From Amblyomma americanum (taxonomy: Eukaryota; Arthropoda; Arachnida; Ixodida; Ixodidae): DNA of 64,000 nucleotides. Position 1 is the first letter of the stretch. Every line of letters starts with the position of its first letter. The notes under the pieces were generated by a model, which worked only from the letters and a program-made list of their open reading frames with translations, did no database searches and was not told where the DNA came from. The position numbers were made by a program, and so were the translations under genes. The stretch is taken from the NCBI RefSeq assembly GCF_052857255.1, contig NC_135497.1, forward strand, positions 183,620,204 to 183,684,203, in the 5' to 3' direction. This document shows, in pieces, positions 32,735 to 43,941 of the stretch.

Positions 32735-33240
32735 TTTGTCGCGCATCTGTAGCACGAAACAATCTTGTGTCGCAAGACAAGCTTTCTTGTGCCTTGTGTC
32801 GTGCGACAGAGGTTCGTGTCGTGGGTTCTTTCGCGCGACAAAGGTGTTTGTAGTAGGTTCTGCCGCACAACATAAATCTTTTCTGTATTTCGTTGTGCGA
32901 AGAAGGTCTCTGTGGCAGCATTTGTCGCGCGATACGTTTCTGTCGCAGGTACTGTCGTGCGACAGCGGAAGTCGTGCCGCGCGAGAGACTGCGTGCCTCA
33001 ACAGAGTTGTCTGTCGTGGGTTCAGTCGCACGACAGACTTCTAGCAAGCCTATTTTCATGCGACAAAAGTGCATGTCGTGCGGCCTGTCACGCGACACAA
33101 CAGCTTGTCGTGGGATGTGCCGCACGACAGATGACTGTCGTGGGATGTGTCGCGCGAAAGATACCTGTCGTGGATTGGGTCGCGCGACAGATACCTATCG
33201 TGGGATGTGTCGTATACGACAGATTCCTGGTGAGGGTAAT
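32735..33240. repeat. 30-bp minisatellite with GTCGCGCGAC palindrome core
   Basis: The regular part (33,108-33,236) has units exactly 30 bp apart, each starting TCGTGGGATGTG and containing GTCGCGCGAC or a variant, then AGATACCTG. Upstream to ~32,735 the same motifs (TGTCGTGGG-T, TCGCGCGACA) occur at less regular spacing, as if an older array had decayed. The CpG-containing palindrome is retained while the spacers drift. Confidence 0.85.
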
Positions 33241-33869
33241 TGTTTTACTGCAGTATTATAGAAATACTGTCGTGCCGTCGTGTGCGTGACAGCGATAAGA
33301 TCAGATTGACCAAAGATGCGTTAGAGCGCGTTTATTGTGGCGAGACGCGAAGTGGTTGCGAGGGGCTCTGGTTTGTTGGTGACGGGCACCGAGCGAAATG
33401 AAGTGCTAATTCACATTGGCGAGTCGAGTTTACAACTCGTCTCCCGCGATCTGGCTCTCTCTCCGAACGAGAATTGGCGTAGAGGAGAGGCACTGCTCGA
33501 GCACCCACTTGATTCCCTTCTGTTCCCACATGACAGAGTGACGAAAGTAGTGCATGCTCAAGAGTAATGCGGCTTTGAAAGCCAAGAAAGCTGCAATGCA
33601 CAAGCGACGAAGCCAGCGGTGCCTGCCTATCTGCATGTGCTTGCGGTGGCGGCATGTAGCCAGCCACGACAGCGCCTGCACACCAATCGCCGTGCGCAAG
33701 TCGAATGGTGCTACTAAAAGTCAGTGTCCTCCTGGCTGCTGTGACGTGTTCGTCAAGCCATGCAACATACTGTACTGCTACTACTACATGCGCAGAAAAG
33801 GCCAAGGACACAATGCCTGGATGTTGTGCTCCTCAGTGATCCAACCATTCGATAAATGGTTAGAGGATG
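33241..33869. other. Open frames of unknown meaning
   Basis: Both strands are open across 33,332-33,811 (159 codons minus; shorter plus). Neither shows a domain, signal peptide or start context I can support. Confidence 0.4.
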
Positions 33870-34740
33870 TTCCATTTTTATTTTTATTTATTTTTTATTT
33901 TCAACATGCTGTCAACCCCAACCGGGATTTTTACAGGGGTGGGCGGATGTCAAAAAATACCCATCTTCCAGATAAAAACAATTACAGAACAGTAAGCAGT
34001 TGTACAATAATAAGGATGGGTCTACTTAAATCAAGACAAGAACAAACAAATTCGGGGTAATCAGTTATACAGAACACAGTATATATCACGAACATTTTAA
34101 GAATATTTAGTCAGTTTTGTGGCAGCATACTCAGCTCGGCAAGATTTACTAAAATTTGAGGACTGTCGGCTGCATTACAATCGAAGCGTAAAGGGTATTC
34201 CATTCGCGCACTGCTCGCGGAAAAAAGAAAAAATAGAATGTGTTATTGCAACAAAAAAATTCTTCAAGTGTAAGAGGGTGTTTTTGGCGGGTGATTCTGG
34301 AGTGGCTTATATGGACGAAGTCTTCAGAGTTAAGCTTAAATGAATTGTGCAGAAGTAAGTATAGGAATTTCAAGCGGTGCAGTTTCGATCGGTTAGATAA
34401 AGGCTGAAGTCCTGCGCGATGCAAATGTTCAGTAGGTGAATCTGTGCGCCTGTACTGGTTATAGATAAATCACGCAGCTTTTTGCTGCACACTTCCCAGT
34501 GCGGCTACGCTAGTGCCTGTATACGGGAACCATGTAATGTTAGCATATTCTTATACCGGGCGTATAAGTGTAGTGTATGCCAGAAGCTTTATCTCGGGAG
34601 GCGAGTTTTTCAAGGCACGTTTGAGGAAAAACAGCTTGTTCATTTCCTTATTTGCTACATACTGAACGCGCGTTGTCCAGTTCAGGTCGGATGAGATAAG
34701 GATGAGATAAAGGAGGCTTCTGTGGCTGGTGCGGATCAAG
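33870..34740 (-). pseudogene. CR1/Jockey-type LINE 3' fragment
   Basis: The minus strand reads the end of a reverse transcriptase: LNWTTRVQYVANKEMNKLFF and LKNSPPEIKLLAYTTLIRPV (34,739-34,551). After decay follows the C-terminal RLKFLYLLLHNS and FFFPRAVREWNTLYASIV (34,424-34,149). A 3' UTR then runs to TGACAGCATGTTGAAAATAA and an A-rich tail at ~33,870. No RNase H, unlike LINE-A and LINE-B. Confidence 0.8.
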
Positions 34741-36744
34741 CGCGAGAAGTGACAACCGACGAACTTTTCATGTGTCTGTAGTGTACGTGCCGCATTTTTG
34801 TGCAGTGCTGTTTTTGTTGCGAATTACCGCTTTTGCGTTTAGCCAGCTATGTGCAGAACCTTTGTATTGGTCAGATGTCATTTCCACACTATTCGTCTTG
34901 CTCGGTGTAAAAAACGCACGCTTCAGCGCCGAACCGGCCATTGCCTGCCGCTTGCCTGTTTGCACCCGAAATTGCATGACACGATGTTTCCGCTCGTGAA
35001 TGCTTACCAAACGTGCTTTCGCCGCTTCTGTTCATTAGAAAATAATTCCCTTTATGAGGTGCTTGTCAGCGAACCGCGGCCGGCACGAATCAAGGCACAG
35101 AGTACGAGAACAAGCGAGGGCACATACGTAAGCTGTGGCAATTACTGTACATCTGGGTCGTCTAGGAACCAAGAGGGATCAATTTACGTACGTTTTTTTT
35201 AGTTTTTGACACTTGTGCCGCGTTGGGTAGCTTGCGCTGCCTGTTAGCCCGATGCTTCGTCCAACGACGCCGCTTTAAGTCAGTAAATGAGAAAACAGAA
35301 TATGTTGTTATGTGCAGATTGGGGCGCTCATTCGAGTAATTCGACTGATATATTTGGAGTAATTTGTTTTCTTGTGTGCTGTGTTCATTGTTTTCATTCT
35401 CGAGTAGAAAATGTGGGGCTAATTCCAATAACAAATTCATCTGCAGGCTCATTTCGAAGACAAGAGCTTAGAACAAAACTGCGCGGACAGATGGAAGAAG
35501 CAAAACTTGTGCTGGAGTTCCGCGAATGTTTTGCTTCGAAGCCTGAATTCGGCATCTATGTATATACGCAATCGCAACTGTTTTGTCAATTATACAGTCA
35601 TCTATTTAACATAGATGTCTATACTTTCAAAAAGTGCAATAATGTTCACGTTCCCATAAAGAGAAATATTGGTAACTTTGTGTGTTTTCACAATCACTGA
35701 ATAAGTGATTCCATGTTTGTTCGGCTAACAGTTTATGTGTTCATCTAGGTATACCCAGACGAACAGGCGAGTGCTTGTATTTCATTACTGGTGCTGATAA
35801 TCTTTGTTTCTTCAAAACGTGCGACAAAAGACGCCCTGTAGTTGACCGCGTCTGCTCAGTTTTCTTACCCATCCATTGCACTCACTTGTATTGGGACATT
35901 CATAGCTAAAAATTTAAAAAAAGAACGCCAATCAAGATTGGACAGAAATCACCCAATGCGTTTCAGCAATTCTAATCAACTTGGTAGTTTGAAATTAACT
36001 ACAAAAGAAGTGAAGAGAATTGAATGCTTTCAACTGAGGGAGGCGTGGTCTAAAATAAATTTTCAAACTCCCCCCAACGCAGTGGATTGTAGCATTTTTC
36101 AAGCATTTTGTTCGCCCGGAGATTAAACACGCGTAAGACGGACAAAACCAATGGGTCTGCCAACACCCGCGGTGGTTTTTAGAGTATGCCTTTACATAAC
36201 CGTCATCGAGATTTAACTCATCTTAAAAGCGACTCAAAACTTTTTGTTGCATGCTCTTCTGCTTAGTAACGCTTCCCTTTATTGTAATCTATCGCAAACC
36301 TCAGTAAATAAACGTTTTCAGGAATTTTTCTTCCTCTGGTTCTCTAGGAGGATGGTCGCTTGACGCGAGTAAGCTAATTGACGACACAAATTTATGTTGG
36401 GGTGGAGTGCTGCTTCGATGCACCAATGCGGTCAGTGCATAAGACATAGGTTTTGAACTATAACGATAGATTCTAGAGAAGCTTCACTGACATAATGGCG
36501 CATATCTCGCATACCCGCTTTCCTTGTTACCGTCGACGCCTTGACGTTCGCTGCTTGTCCCGTTTTTAAAAGCAGAAGGCTCTCCTACGAAATTTAGTAT
36601 TCTATTCCCATGTAAAACAAAAGCGCACCTCAAGACGCGCAGACAAAGTATGCGGGACGTGCGTGCTGCGCTGTGCTTGGTATGAATAACCTTTTATGCG
36701 AAGCATAATAGGGACACTACTTAGCTCAACCATAGCCCAGCCTG
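34741..36744. other. AT-rich DNA, nothing recognised
   Basis: Several modest open frames (for example 35,287-35,700 and 35,842-36,126, plus strand) have no recognisable domains or conserved partner here. Confidence 0.45.
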
Positions 36745-37027
36745 GCGCGGCCACGACCACCAAGGCTAACTCCCGCTCCTCCCGCTAGGGGCGCTGCAGC
36801 CGAGCACGTGGTCTGACGTCACGACAGCTGAGGAGAGACGGGGCTCAACTCGCGCGGTCGCCGCGCGGCCGCGACCACCAAGGCTAACTCCCGCTCCTCC
36901 CGCTAGGGGCACTGCAGCCGAGCACGTGGTCTGACGTCACACCAGCTGAGGAGAGACTGGGCTCAACTCGCGCGGTCGCCGCGCGGTTGCGACCACCAAG
37001 GCTAACTCCCGCTCCTCCCGCTAGGGG
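36745..37027. repeat. 118-bp tandem repeat carrying E-box and CRE, 2.4 copies
   Basis: The GACCACCAAGGCTAACTCCC motif recurs at 36,755, 36,873 and 36,991, exactly 118 bp apart. Each full unit contains GAGCACGTGGTCTGACGTCA: an E-box CACGTG next to a palindromic CRE TGACGTCA. The third copy breaks off at CTAGGGG before reaching that block. Confidence 0.9.
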
Positions 37028-37230
37028 GCGATTGTCGTCGCGGCATTGTATAAAAGAGCCCAGCTCCTCACGCCGAGGCAGTCATACAGCGAGATGCCGC
37101 CTACAGACAGAGATGCTTCGCATCCTAGGCTTAACCTTAGCTAAGCCAGGCCATTTTTTTTTACCACGTCAGCGCTATATAAGCATGGACTGGTCACCGC
37201 TACGGCCGTCGGGGTATAAAGCTCTCACCA
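37028..37230 (+). promoter_or_regulatory. Candidate Pol II core promoter
   Basis: TATAAAAG at 37,049-37,056 lies just downstream of the 118-bp repeats and about 30 bp before GGCAGTCAT, a reasonable initiator. A 14-codon ATG frame follows at ~37,094. Two more TATA-like sequences occur at ~37,173 (TATATAAG) and ~37,215 (GTATAAAG). No downstream host gene is identified; the promoter may belong to an old element or a non-coding transcript. Confidence 0.45.
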
Positions 37231-38539
37231 GGGGCCAGATTACATAACTGTCAATTGAGAAAATTGTCAAAAACTTGTCACAAAGGTGTCAAAAAGCTTC
37301 GCTCCTATTGGTCGGTCGTGGCCGGAGGTCATATTGCTTTTTACGTCATGGGTGGCTTCAGATGACATCACGGATACGGCAGAAGTGATGACGTTGCACA
37401 ACTAATTATGCAGCCGCTATTTGACCATTGCCTTTGTGACATAAAATGGCGGCGGTGTACGCGGCGATACGACTAAGGCGGCTGCGCTGGCGCGAGCAAC
37501 GGCGAAGGAGGGCTCACGCAGACGCGTTTGGCTTGCCGGACGAGTTGTTTCGACGCCTTTTTCGACTGGAGAAGCAGACTGTGGAGTGGCTACGCGACGA
37601 AGTCGCCGATGAACTGGGAGGTGCGCGTGCGAGCGCGCTTTCGGCGCGGCGGCAGGTGCTATGTGGACTGCGGTTCTTTTCCACGGGATGCTTTCAGGCT
37701 GCCGTTGGTAATGAGGCGTACATCTGCATCGCACAACCGACGGTGAGCAAATGTGTACAGCGGGTGTTGGAGGCAATTTTTAAAGTTAGTGCGCAGAAGA
37801 GGTGGATGCCGTCGTCAGCTGTGACACACCGCTACATATAAATAAGACACGCGTATGCGGGCAAAGCACTTTATTTTTCCCAGCAAATGGCACTTCATGG
37901 TCGTCTTCTGTTTCCCAAGGGGAAAGAAACAAACAGCCACTCGTCACATACTGCAACACCTCACCTTTTGGAATTTTTGTCATCGATCGAAAGAGCCGAA
38001 CAACACAGACTTCAGCAAGTTGTCTTCGTCGATTTCGTTCCGTGCGCTCCTTGCAAGTTGCTCGGTAGTCACGTAGCCTTCACTGCATTCGTTGAAATTT
38101 TTCTGCGCACTTAGGTCAACCGCACGGTAGCTCTATTCCAGACGCCGCGCAAAAAAAAACACAATAACGGCGTGAAACAGCTGCTTTCGTGCGAAGCGGC
38201 CCTTTTACTGCCGTCAGCACACCCCCGAGGCACCGAAAGTTACCCACCAGCCAATTTAATAGCACAATTTCGAACGCTTTTTGTTTTGCTTAATATTTTC
38301 AAACTTCAAACACAATGTTTGGGCAAAATAAAATATTAGTTATTTTCATCGTTGCCCATTTCTTATTTCCTTTTACAAAAAATTAAGCAGACGGTCCCTC
38401 GAATGCTCTCGGGGCGCTGCCCTGCTGTAATTGGCTGATTCCTCGTTGCGTCACGTGGTGACGTCTCATCGTTTCGTCATTTTGACGTCACTGTCAATAA
38501 CTTGTGACAATTTGTCACAGTTGCGTAATCTGGCCCCAG
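37229..38539 (+). mobile_element. Harbinger-type DNA element, internally deleted
   Basis: Inverted ends GGGCCAGATTACATAACTGT (37,232) and GGGCCAGATTACGCAACTGT (read from 38,536) are flanked by CAG on both sides (37,229-37,231 and 38,537-38,539). Subterminal TTGTCA/TGACAA motifs are repeated at both ends. It holds the N-terminal part of a Harbinger-like nuclease but no catalytic domain. It sits next to a RTE-like LINE fragment. Confidence 0.85.
37446..37841 (+). pseudogene. Harbinger transposase (HARBI1-like) N-terminal fragment
   Basis: 131 codons starting in good context (AAAATGGCGG). LPDELFRRLFRLEKQTVEWL, the middle SALSARRQVLCGLRFFSTG, and CFQAAVGNEAYICIAQPTVS match the N-terminal helix-turn-helix-containing region of HARBI1-type transposases. 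The usual ~350-400-residue protein continues with a DDE nuclease; here it stops at YI before any DDE motif, consistent with internal deletion. The frame itself is unbroken, so a DNA-binding-only peptide is conceivable, but that is speculation. Confidence 0.78.
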
Positions 38540-38940
38540 AAGTCGATGGACAGCCTTCCCAGAGCTATAAAAAATGAAGCAACTATGGAAAAAAAATGGG
38601 GCTACATTACGTGGCTGGAAGAGAGCAGATTTGAGTACGGAACAAATTAGATATCCTAGCGACCGTGGCGTTAGGCGGAGGGCAGCAGGTATAGGAGGGG
38701 AGGGGAGCTATAGACCAGTAAGAAATGCACATGGCAGGACACGTAATGCAGGGAACAGGCAGTGGACGGTCCTTAAAGGTAACGGACTGTGTTCCAAGGG
38801 AAGGCAAGCTTAGCAAGGAGCGGCAGAAAATTAGATGCGTAGATAGTTTGCGGGTATGGGGTAGTCGCAGATAGCACAGGGCAGGATTAATTAAAGGCCC
38901 GTGCACAAGAGGACTTTGTTGATGATGTAGAGGATGCACC
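38540..38940 (+). pseudogene. RTE-like LINE C-terminal fragment
   Basis: One plus-strand frame with several stops reads GLHYVAGREQI, NKLDILATVALGGGQQV, HMAGHVMQGTGSGRSLKVTD and PREGKLSKERQKIRCVDSL. This resembles the AGHV-x-RW-x-VTDW-PR-GK-GR-RW-DD C-terminus common in RTE-type LINEs. It starts abruptly at the Harbinger edge; nothing matching lies on the other side, so the join may be a rearrangement. Confidence 0.6.
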
Positions 38941-39285
38941 ATATTTCGAAGTACTACATGTGCGGCAAGGCAACGCTAGAATGCATGGCATGCATAAGTG
39001 GAGGGCTCCGAATGAAGGCATTGACCTCGGGGTTGGTGTTTTTAAACGTAAATCGCAGCCTTCATGAGAAAGCGTTAAGATCCCCGTTCATCGGAAAGCC
39101 CGCGGTGTCGTCCAAGCAGCGTTTTGTCTAGAAAGTCAGGTCACGCGTATTTCTGGAATGAAAATGATTGAAAGGACTGCTGTTAATGTGAAATAACGGT
39201 CGGCGCATGTTTGCAAAGCCTGAACTTAACAGATTTATTTTATTTAAAGACAAGTTTAGTTTGTGGGGGTTCTATGGCGCCTGAT

Positions 39286-39524
39286 GTTTGGTTTATGGTT
39301 TATTGGGGTGTAATGTCCCAAAGCGACTTAGGCTATGAGGGACGCAGTAGCGAAGGGCTCCGGAAATTTCGACCACCTGGGTTCTTGAGCGTGCACTGAC
39401 ATCGCACAGTACAGGGGCCTCTGGAATTTCGCCTCCATCGAAATTCGACCGCCGCGGCCGGGATCGAACCCGCGCCTTTCGGGTCAGCAGCAGAGAACCA
39501 TAACCACTGCGCCACCGCGGCGGC
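39286..39524 (-). mobile_element. Ruka-type SINE
   Basis: The minus strand has tRNA-like GCCGCCGCGGTGGCGCAGTG, B-box GGTTCGATCCC, the family body and the CCCAATAAACCATAAACC end. Both ends are present but I cannot define a clear target duplication. Confidence 0.9.
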
Positions 39525-39544
39525 TCACCCAAAGAAAAGTTGTC

Positions 39545-39625
39545 AAATTTCGGCCGGCATTCGAACCCTCGACCCTTCGGTCGTCAGACAGGCACGATAC
39601 AGGTTAAGCCACGTAGGCACGATGA
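39545..39625 (-). repeat. tRNA-like sequence (A- and B-box), probably a pseudogene
   Basis: The minus strand reads CGTGGCTTAACCTG (A-box-like), then GAGGGTTCGAATGCCGG (B-box). The arms do not fold into a convincing full cloverleaf, so it is more likely a tRNA-derived repeat head than a functional tRNA gene. Confidence 0.4.
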
Positions 39626-40065
39626 CGTTTACCAGGGACAACGGAGGGGGTGATGTTTGTGTGGCGTTAGCTTATTTGGAAGACTGCGGTAATCTGAAGT
39701 GGACTAGAGGCGTGCTAATCAGCGAGATACTAATTGGAGTACCATCATGCGTGCCAACAGCAGTGTGGCAGAACTGCAACTGACCGAAAGTGTGGGCTCG
39801 CGTTCGGCAGCCAAACTTAGCCGCTATGCCACCAATTTGCGGCTGATACCAATAGAGCTTTTTGAAAATCCGGCGCCCGCACATGCCATCGCTCGACGGC
39901 ACGCGATGCGTAGTTTATCGCAGCAACGCAAGAATAACAAAAAAGTAGGAGTCCGACATGCAGTTTAATTTTCCAACAGTCATGTGCACTTGGTAGCTAC
40001 AAGAATAAAATGCAGCACAGAAATAAAAAAACTGCATGCACATTAAATGCTTGTCACTTTGCCAT

Positions 40066-41876
40066 TCAGTTCTTGGCCCGACGTGCTGGCTTCGGGCGCT
40101 GCTTCTTAGCTTTGGGTTCCTCGTCATGCTCAACGGAGTCACCAGTGGGACCATCCTGAGGTGGCGCAGACAGCTTTGCAGAAGACGCTGAAGAGTCAGG
40201 CTCTCCAGTGCCAGAGAAGTCGTCTTGGCGGGCGCTATTAGACTCGGCGGTTTTCTTAAGCCCCGTAAGCTTTTTTGAAGCAATTTTTTTGCCAGGTTCT
40301 TTTTTCATGCGGATCGTGTTCAAGGGCTCATCAGATTCACCAGATGTGTCTTCGCTCTCAGAGCTCTCTGTGCCGACATCCTGAGGTGGCACAGAGAGCT
40401 TTGAAATCTTTAACGCAGATGACGCTGAAGAATCAAGCTCTCCAGTGCCAGAGAAGTCGTCTTGGCGGGCGGTATTAGACTCGGCGGTTTTCTTAAGCCC
40501 CATAAGCTTTTTTGAAGCAATTTTTTTGCCAGGTTCCTTTTTCATGTGGATCGTGCTCAAGGGTTCATCAGATTCGCCGGATGTGTCTTCGCTCTCGGAG
40601 GAAGAATTCCCACACTCTGCACGCTTTTCCGTTGCCGTGTTCTCACCTTTGCTCCCCTGCATGTTTTCTTCAACAGAATTTCCTATGTCGCCTAAGCGGA
40701 CAGCGTCCTCAGCAAAGCCCTTGTCGCGTTGGGGTTCAGCGGCCGTGTTTTCTTCTTCACTCTGGAGTTCAGCGGCCGAGCTCTCATCTTCACTCTGGGG
40801 CTCAGCGGATGAGCTCTCACCATCACTTAGGGGCTCAGCGGACGAGTTCTCACCATCACTCTCGGGTTCAGCGACCGAGTTCTTGCCTTCACTCCGGGGT
40901 TCAGCGACCGAGGTCCCGTTTTCACTGGAGAGTTCCAAATCGAGAAACTTGTTCTCGTCATCGAAAGCTTTGTCCTTTACCCTTTTAGCTGGTACGCCTC
41001 TTCTCTTCCCCACCTTCACTTCTACGGCATTCCCCTCGTCTTCCTTCCCTTCTACGGCATTTTCCTCGTCTTCCTTCCCTTCTACGGCATTTTCCTCGTC
41101 TGCCTTCCCTTCTACGGCATTACCCTTCTCTACCGTGACTGCTGTGCCGCTTGACTTTAAAGATTTAGTTGCTGCGCCCCTGCTCTTTCCAGCTTTGGTT
41201 GCCGCGCCCCTGCTCTTTCCAGCTTTGGTTGCCGCGCCACTGCTCCTTCCAGCTTTAGCTGCTGCGCCAGTGCTCCTTCCAGCTTTAGCTGCTGCGCCAG
41301 TGCTCCTTCCAGCTTTAGCTGCTGCGCCAGGGCTCCTTCCAGCTTTAGCTGTTGAGCCAGTGCTCCTTCCAGCTCTGGCTGCTGCGCCAGTGCTCCTTCC
41401 AGCTTTAGCGGCTGCGCCAGTGATCTTTTCATCTTTAGCTGCTACGCCAGTGCTCTTTCTGGCTTTAGCTTCTGCGCCAGTGCTCGCGGCCTTTTTTCCA
41501 GTCGTGTTTTTACTTTTAATGTCTGCTACAGCAGGCTTTGCATTTTCACCAGCCTTTTCCTCTAATCCGGGAGGCTTCCTTGCCTTGGTGCTTTTGGCTC
41601 GGCCCTCGGTGGCTACGGCTTCGCTACTCTTAGACTTCTTGGAGGCGGTCTTGGTAGATGGTCTCCGGTTTTTAGATCGATCCGACTCGGGTTGGGCGGC
41701 TGGAGCCGCAGCCCTCTCTTTACGTTTCGCCTTGGTCGCGAGCTTGACGCGTCCGCTCACGCCCTCCGCGGCCTCTGTTGCTTTCGTACGAACCAGTACT
41801 TTTTTTTCGATGGCCGATATGAAGGCCTTTTTGAAGCTTGTCTTGAAACGTGCTCCATACACGTCGGGGTACTTTC
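40066..41876 (-). CDS. Linker-histone H1-like protein, terminal exon
   Basis: A 600-codon open exon entered through the acceptor TTTACTTTGCCACAG at 41,877. It opens with the second half of a winged-helix H1 globular domain (KYPDVYGARFKTSFKKAFIS, AIEKKVLVRTK, then a GVSGRVKL wing). A Lys/Ala/Ser tail follows: about 13 repeats of the AAAKAGRSTG type, NAVEGK-DEE repeats, SSAEP-SDGE acidic repeats, and a ~75-residue duplicated block (SSESEDTSGESDEPL, KKEPGKKIASKKL, RQDDFSGTGE). It ends with a basic RPKPARRAKN. H1 proteins bind nucleosomal linker DNA through the globular domain; a basic C-terminal tail fits, but the acidic middle is unusual. ATTAAA on the minus strand near 39,966 could be the polyadenylation signal. 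It is the best host-gene candidate here; germline H1 variants are often intron-containing like this. Confidence 0.72.
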
Positions 41877-43893
41877 CTGTGGCAAAGTAAACACAGAAGG
41901 CAGTTTCAAAAGTTTGATCGCGCATGCATGCGCCGCACAGAACCATGCGCGCTGCCTCCACCAGCCGTTATTTTTACCGATGTACTATAAAGCGCTCCAA
42001 GAAAAGCCAGTTTTTAGCATATTTCACACCAGCAAAGCGAATTCACCTTAACCTAAACCGTAAAATGGAACTATTCCTTTAATGCACCAGCGGCTGCTGC
42101 CACTTTCGCAGCATTACCCCACTAAAGGTGTGTGGTTCGAGAGGCGACAACCGAATAATCCGTGCCCAAGAACAGCTATCAGTGGTTTGGTGTCAATAAA
42201 CTTTTAATCACGAAAGCAGCTTTACTGACATGAAGAAAGCGAAGAATAAAAGGCGCTGTGTGAGATATACAGAGTACGTAATTTTCGTCGCAGTTCTCGG
42301 AGGGAGGAATTGGCGGACTTTCAGCGCAGATGTGAATGAACAAGTACTGTGATTTTCATCTGAATACATTTCTTAAATACGTCACCAGCTTCGCAACAGA
42401 CTGCTCGTCTTCGCCGCGATTTTGCTCATCCAGCCCACAAGATTTACGCTGAGCCTCGTAAAGGGACCCTGAGGGCTAGATGAAATGCGCCTGCATCAAT
42501 AGATTGCCGCGTCGTAATAAGGCCACTTCCATTGAAAAAGGTTTAAGCTAGAAAATATGAAGAATTGAAATGAAGGTGTCGCCACCATCGGCAGTTTTTG
42601 CGAGTAAACCGCGGTCACGTCGAGACAGTTCTTTAGCGCGCGGATCTAAGAGGCCAGGCTACACCGCCGTCCACTTTAGTGTTATATAATCACTGTGTCC
42701 AGTTCGGTTTCGAGGTAACGCACTTGAATCGAGTGGCGAGAAATTTTTACATCCAATTTTCTCTGAAATAAACGAATCTTTCCGAACAATGACCTGCACA
42801 GACCGAAAGAGCCATAGGGTTGATTTTTACTAAGACCAAAAACTGGACGAAGTTATTCTCAATATCCCTGCAATGCAGCTGAAACTTTCCCGCACGCACA
42901 GGCGCAGCCTAGAGTTTCTGTTCACACTGAAAATGCGTTTCATCTTTGTCATGCCAATGATGGAGAATTTATGACAAATTCTAACGCGCTTGACAATAAA
43001 ATTTCGCCGCAAGGTTTCTCCTCCTGCACAAGCCTTTACCTGAAAGAAGCCATTTTCACGCTATGCAAAATTTTTACTTGTACGTGCAACCAGCATCTTG
43101 CACCGCCCGCATACGTTGCCGACGTGTTCATCAGGAGCGCATAGCATTTCAACAGGTATATTTATTTCTGCGTTAAGGCGGAGATTTGGCAAGTTGGTAC
43201 ATCATACTTAAGGAAGAACAGCGCATAAAAACGGGACGAAAAAAAAACGACGGCGCAACGCGCTGACTAGCAACTCGTTTTCAATCCGCCAGAAGCGAAA
43301 TATAGCTGGAAAAACATCTAACAAAATCGCAAAATATTAGACAACCCTGACAACTCCAGTTTAGGCCCCATAGGTGAGTAATGACGGGTACACCTACCAA
43401 CTCTTTCAAGGGATACGCGAAGAGTAAACCGCCAGGCAGGGGCTATCCCCACTACCCGAAATATTCTGTTTATCATATGCAACAATGTCAATAGCGACAT
43501 GTGCAGTCTATTGGAAAAAAAATGGGGGGGGGGGGTCCCGGCCTTGTACTTTTTTTAATACTTCAGTACATGGTACATGCCCATCTACACCTATGTGCGC
43601 AATTTTCTACATCTTTTGAGCTAGTAGGAAGAAACTCCAACCAATGTCCTACCAATGCGTGTTACGAATGCCTCTTATGATTTTACAGAACCCAAGCGGG
43701 TACGTGCGTACATAAATCAAGCTCTATTCTATGACATACTTCAGCCTTTCAATGAGTGCATTGCGCTGTGTCGTTTGCCCCACATCAAGCGCAGGTCACA
43801 TGACAGCCATGCATGACTCATCACTTCCCACGTCGGTGCTTGCACAGAGAGACAAAGACACGGGCGTGAATATTGGCTTGAAATACAGCTTAC
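41877..43893 (-). other. Intron of the H1-like gene
   Basis: Bounded on the minus strand by the donor GTAAGCTG after 43,894 and the acceptor TTTGCCACAG before 41,876. Joining the flanking exons keeps the frame through IFG-KYPDVYG. The ~2-kb interior shows no other gene; there is a short G run near 43,525. Confidence 0.65.
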
Positions 43894-43941
43894 CGAAAAT
43901 GAAGTTTCGGATGAACGCAGCGCTCGCGCCTTTAGGGTCAG
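43894..43941 (-). CDS. H1-like gene, internal 48-bp exon
   Basis: Preceded on the minus strand by the pyrimidine-rich acceptor CTGTTCTCTTGCAG and followed by GTAAGC. It encodes DPKGASAAFIRNFIF, which fits directly before KYPDVYG of the next exon and corresponds to the helix-2 region of an H1 globular domain (KG-S--AI--YI type). Phase matches (two bases carried in, one out). The upstream exon with the protein start would lie above 43,941; I could not identify it. Confidence 0.68.

Noticed and set aside
32735..33240. CRISPR-like array
   Set aside because: The units are directly adjacent 30-bp tandem repeats without unique spacers, in a eukaryotic genome; it is a minisatellite.
33332..33811. 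Overlapping frames of 159 codons (minus) and 168 codons (plus, 33,554-34,060)
   Set aside because: No domain, no start context, and one runs into the LINE fragment. GC-rich chance frames are likely.
40445..41890. 481-codon plus-strand frame rich in Leu, Pro and Ser
   Set aside because: It is the antisense of the repetitive H1-like exon. Its repeats mirror the AAKAGRSTG units, and it has no domain or splice support.
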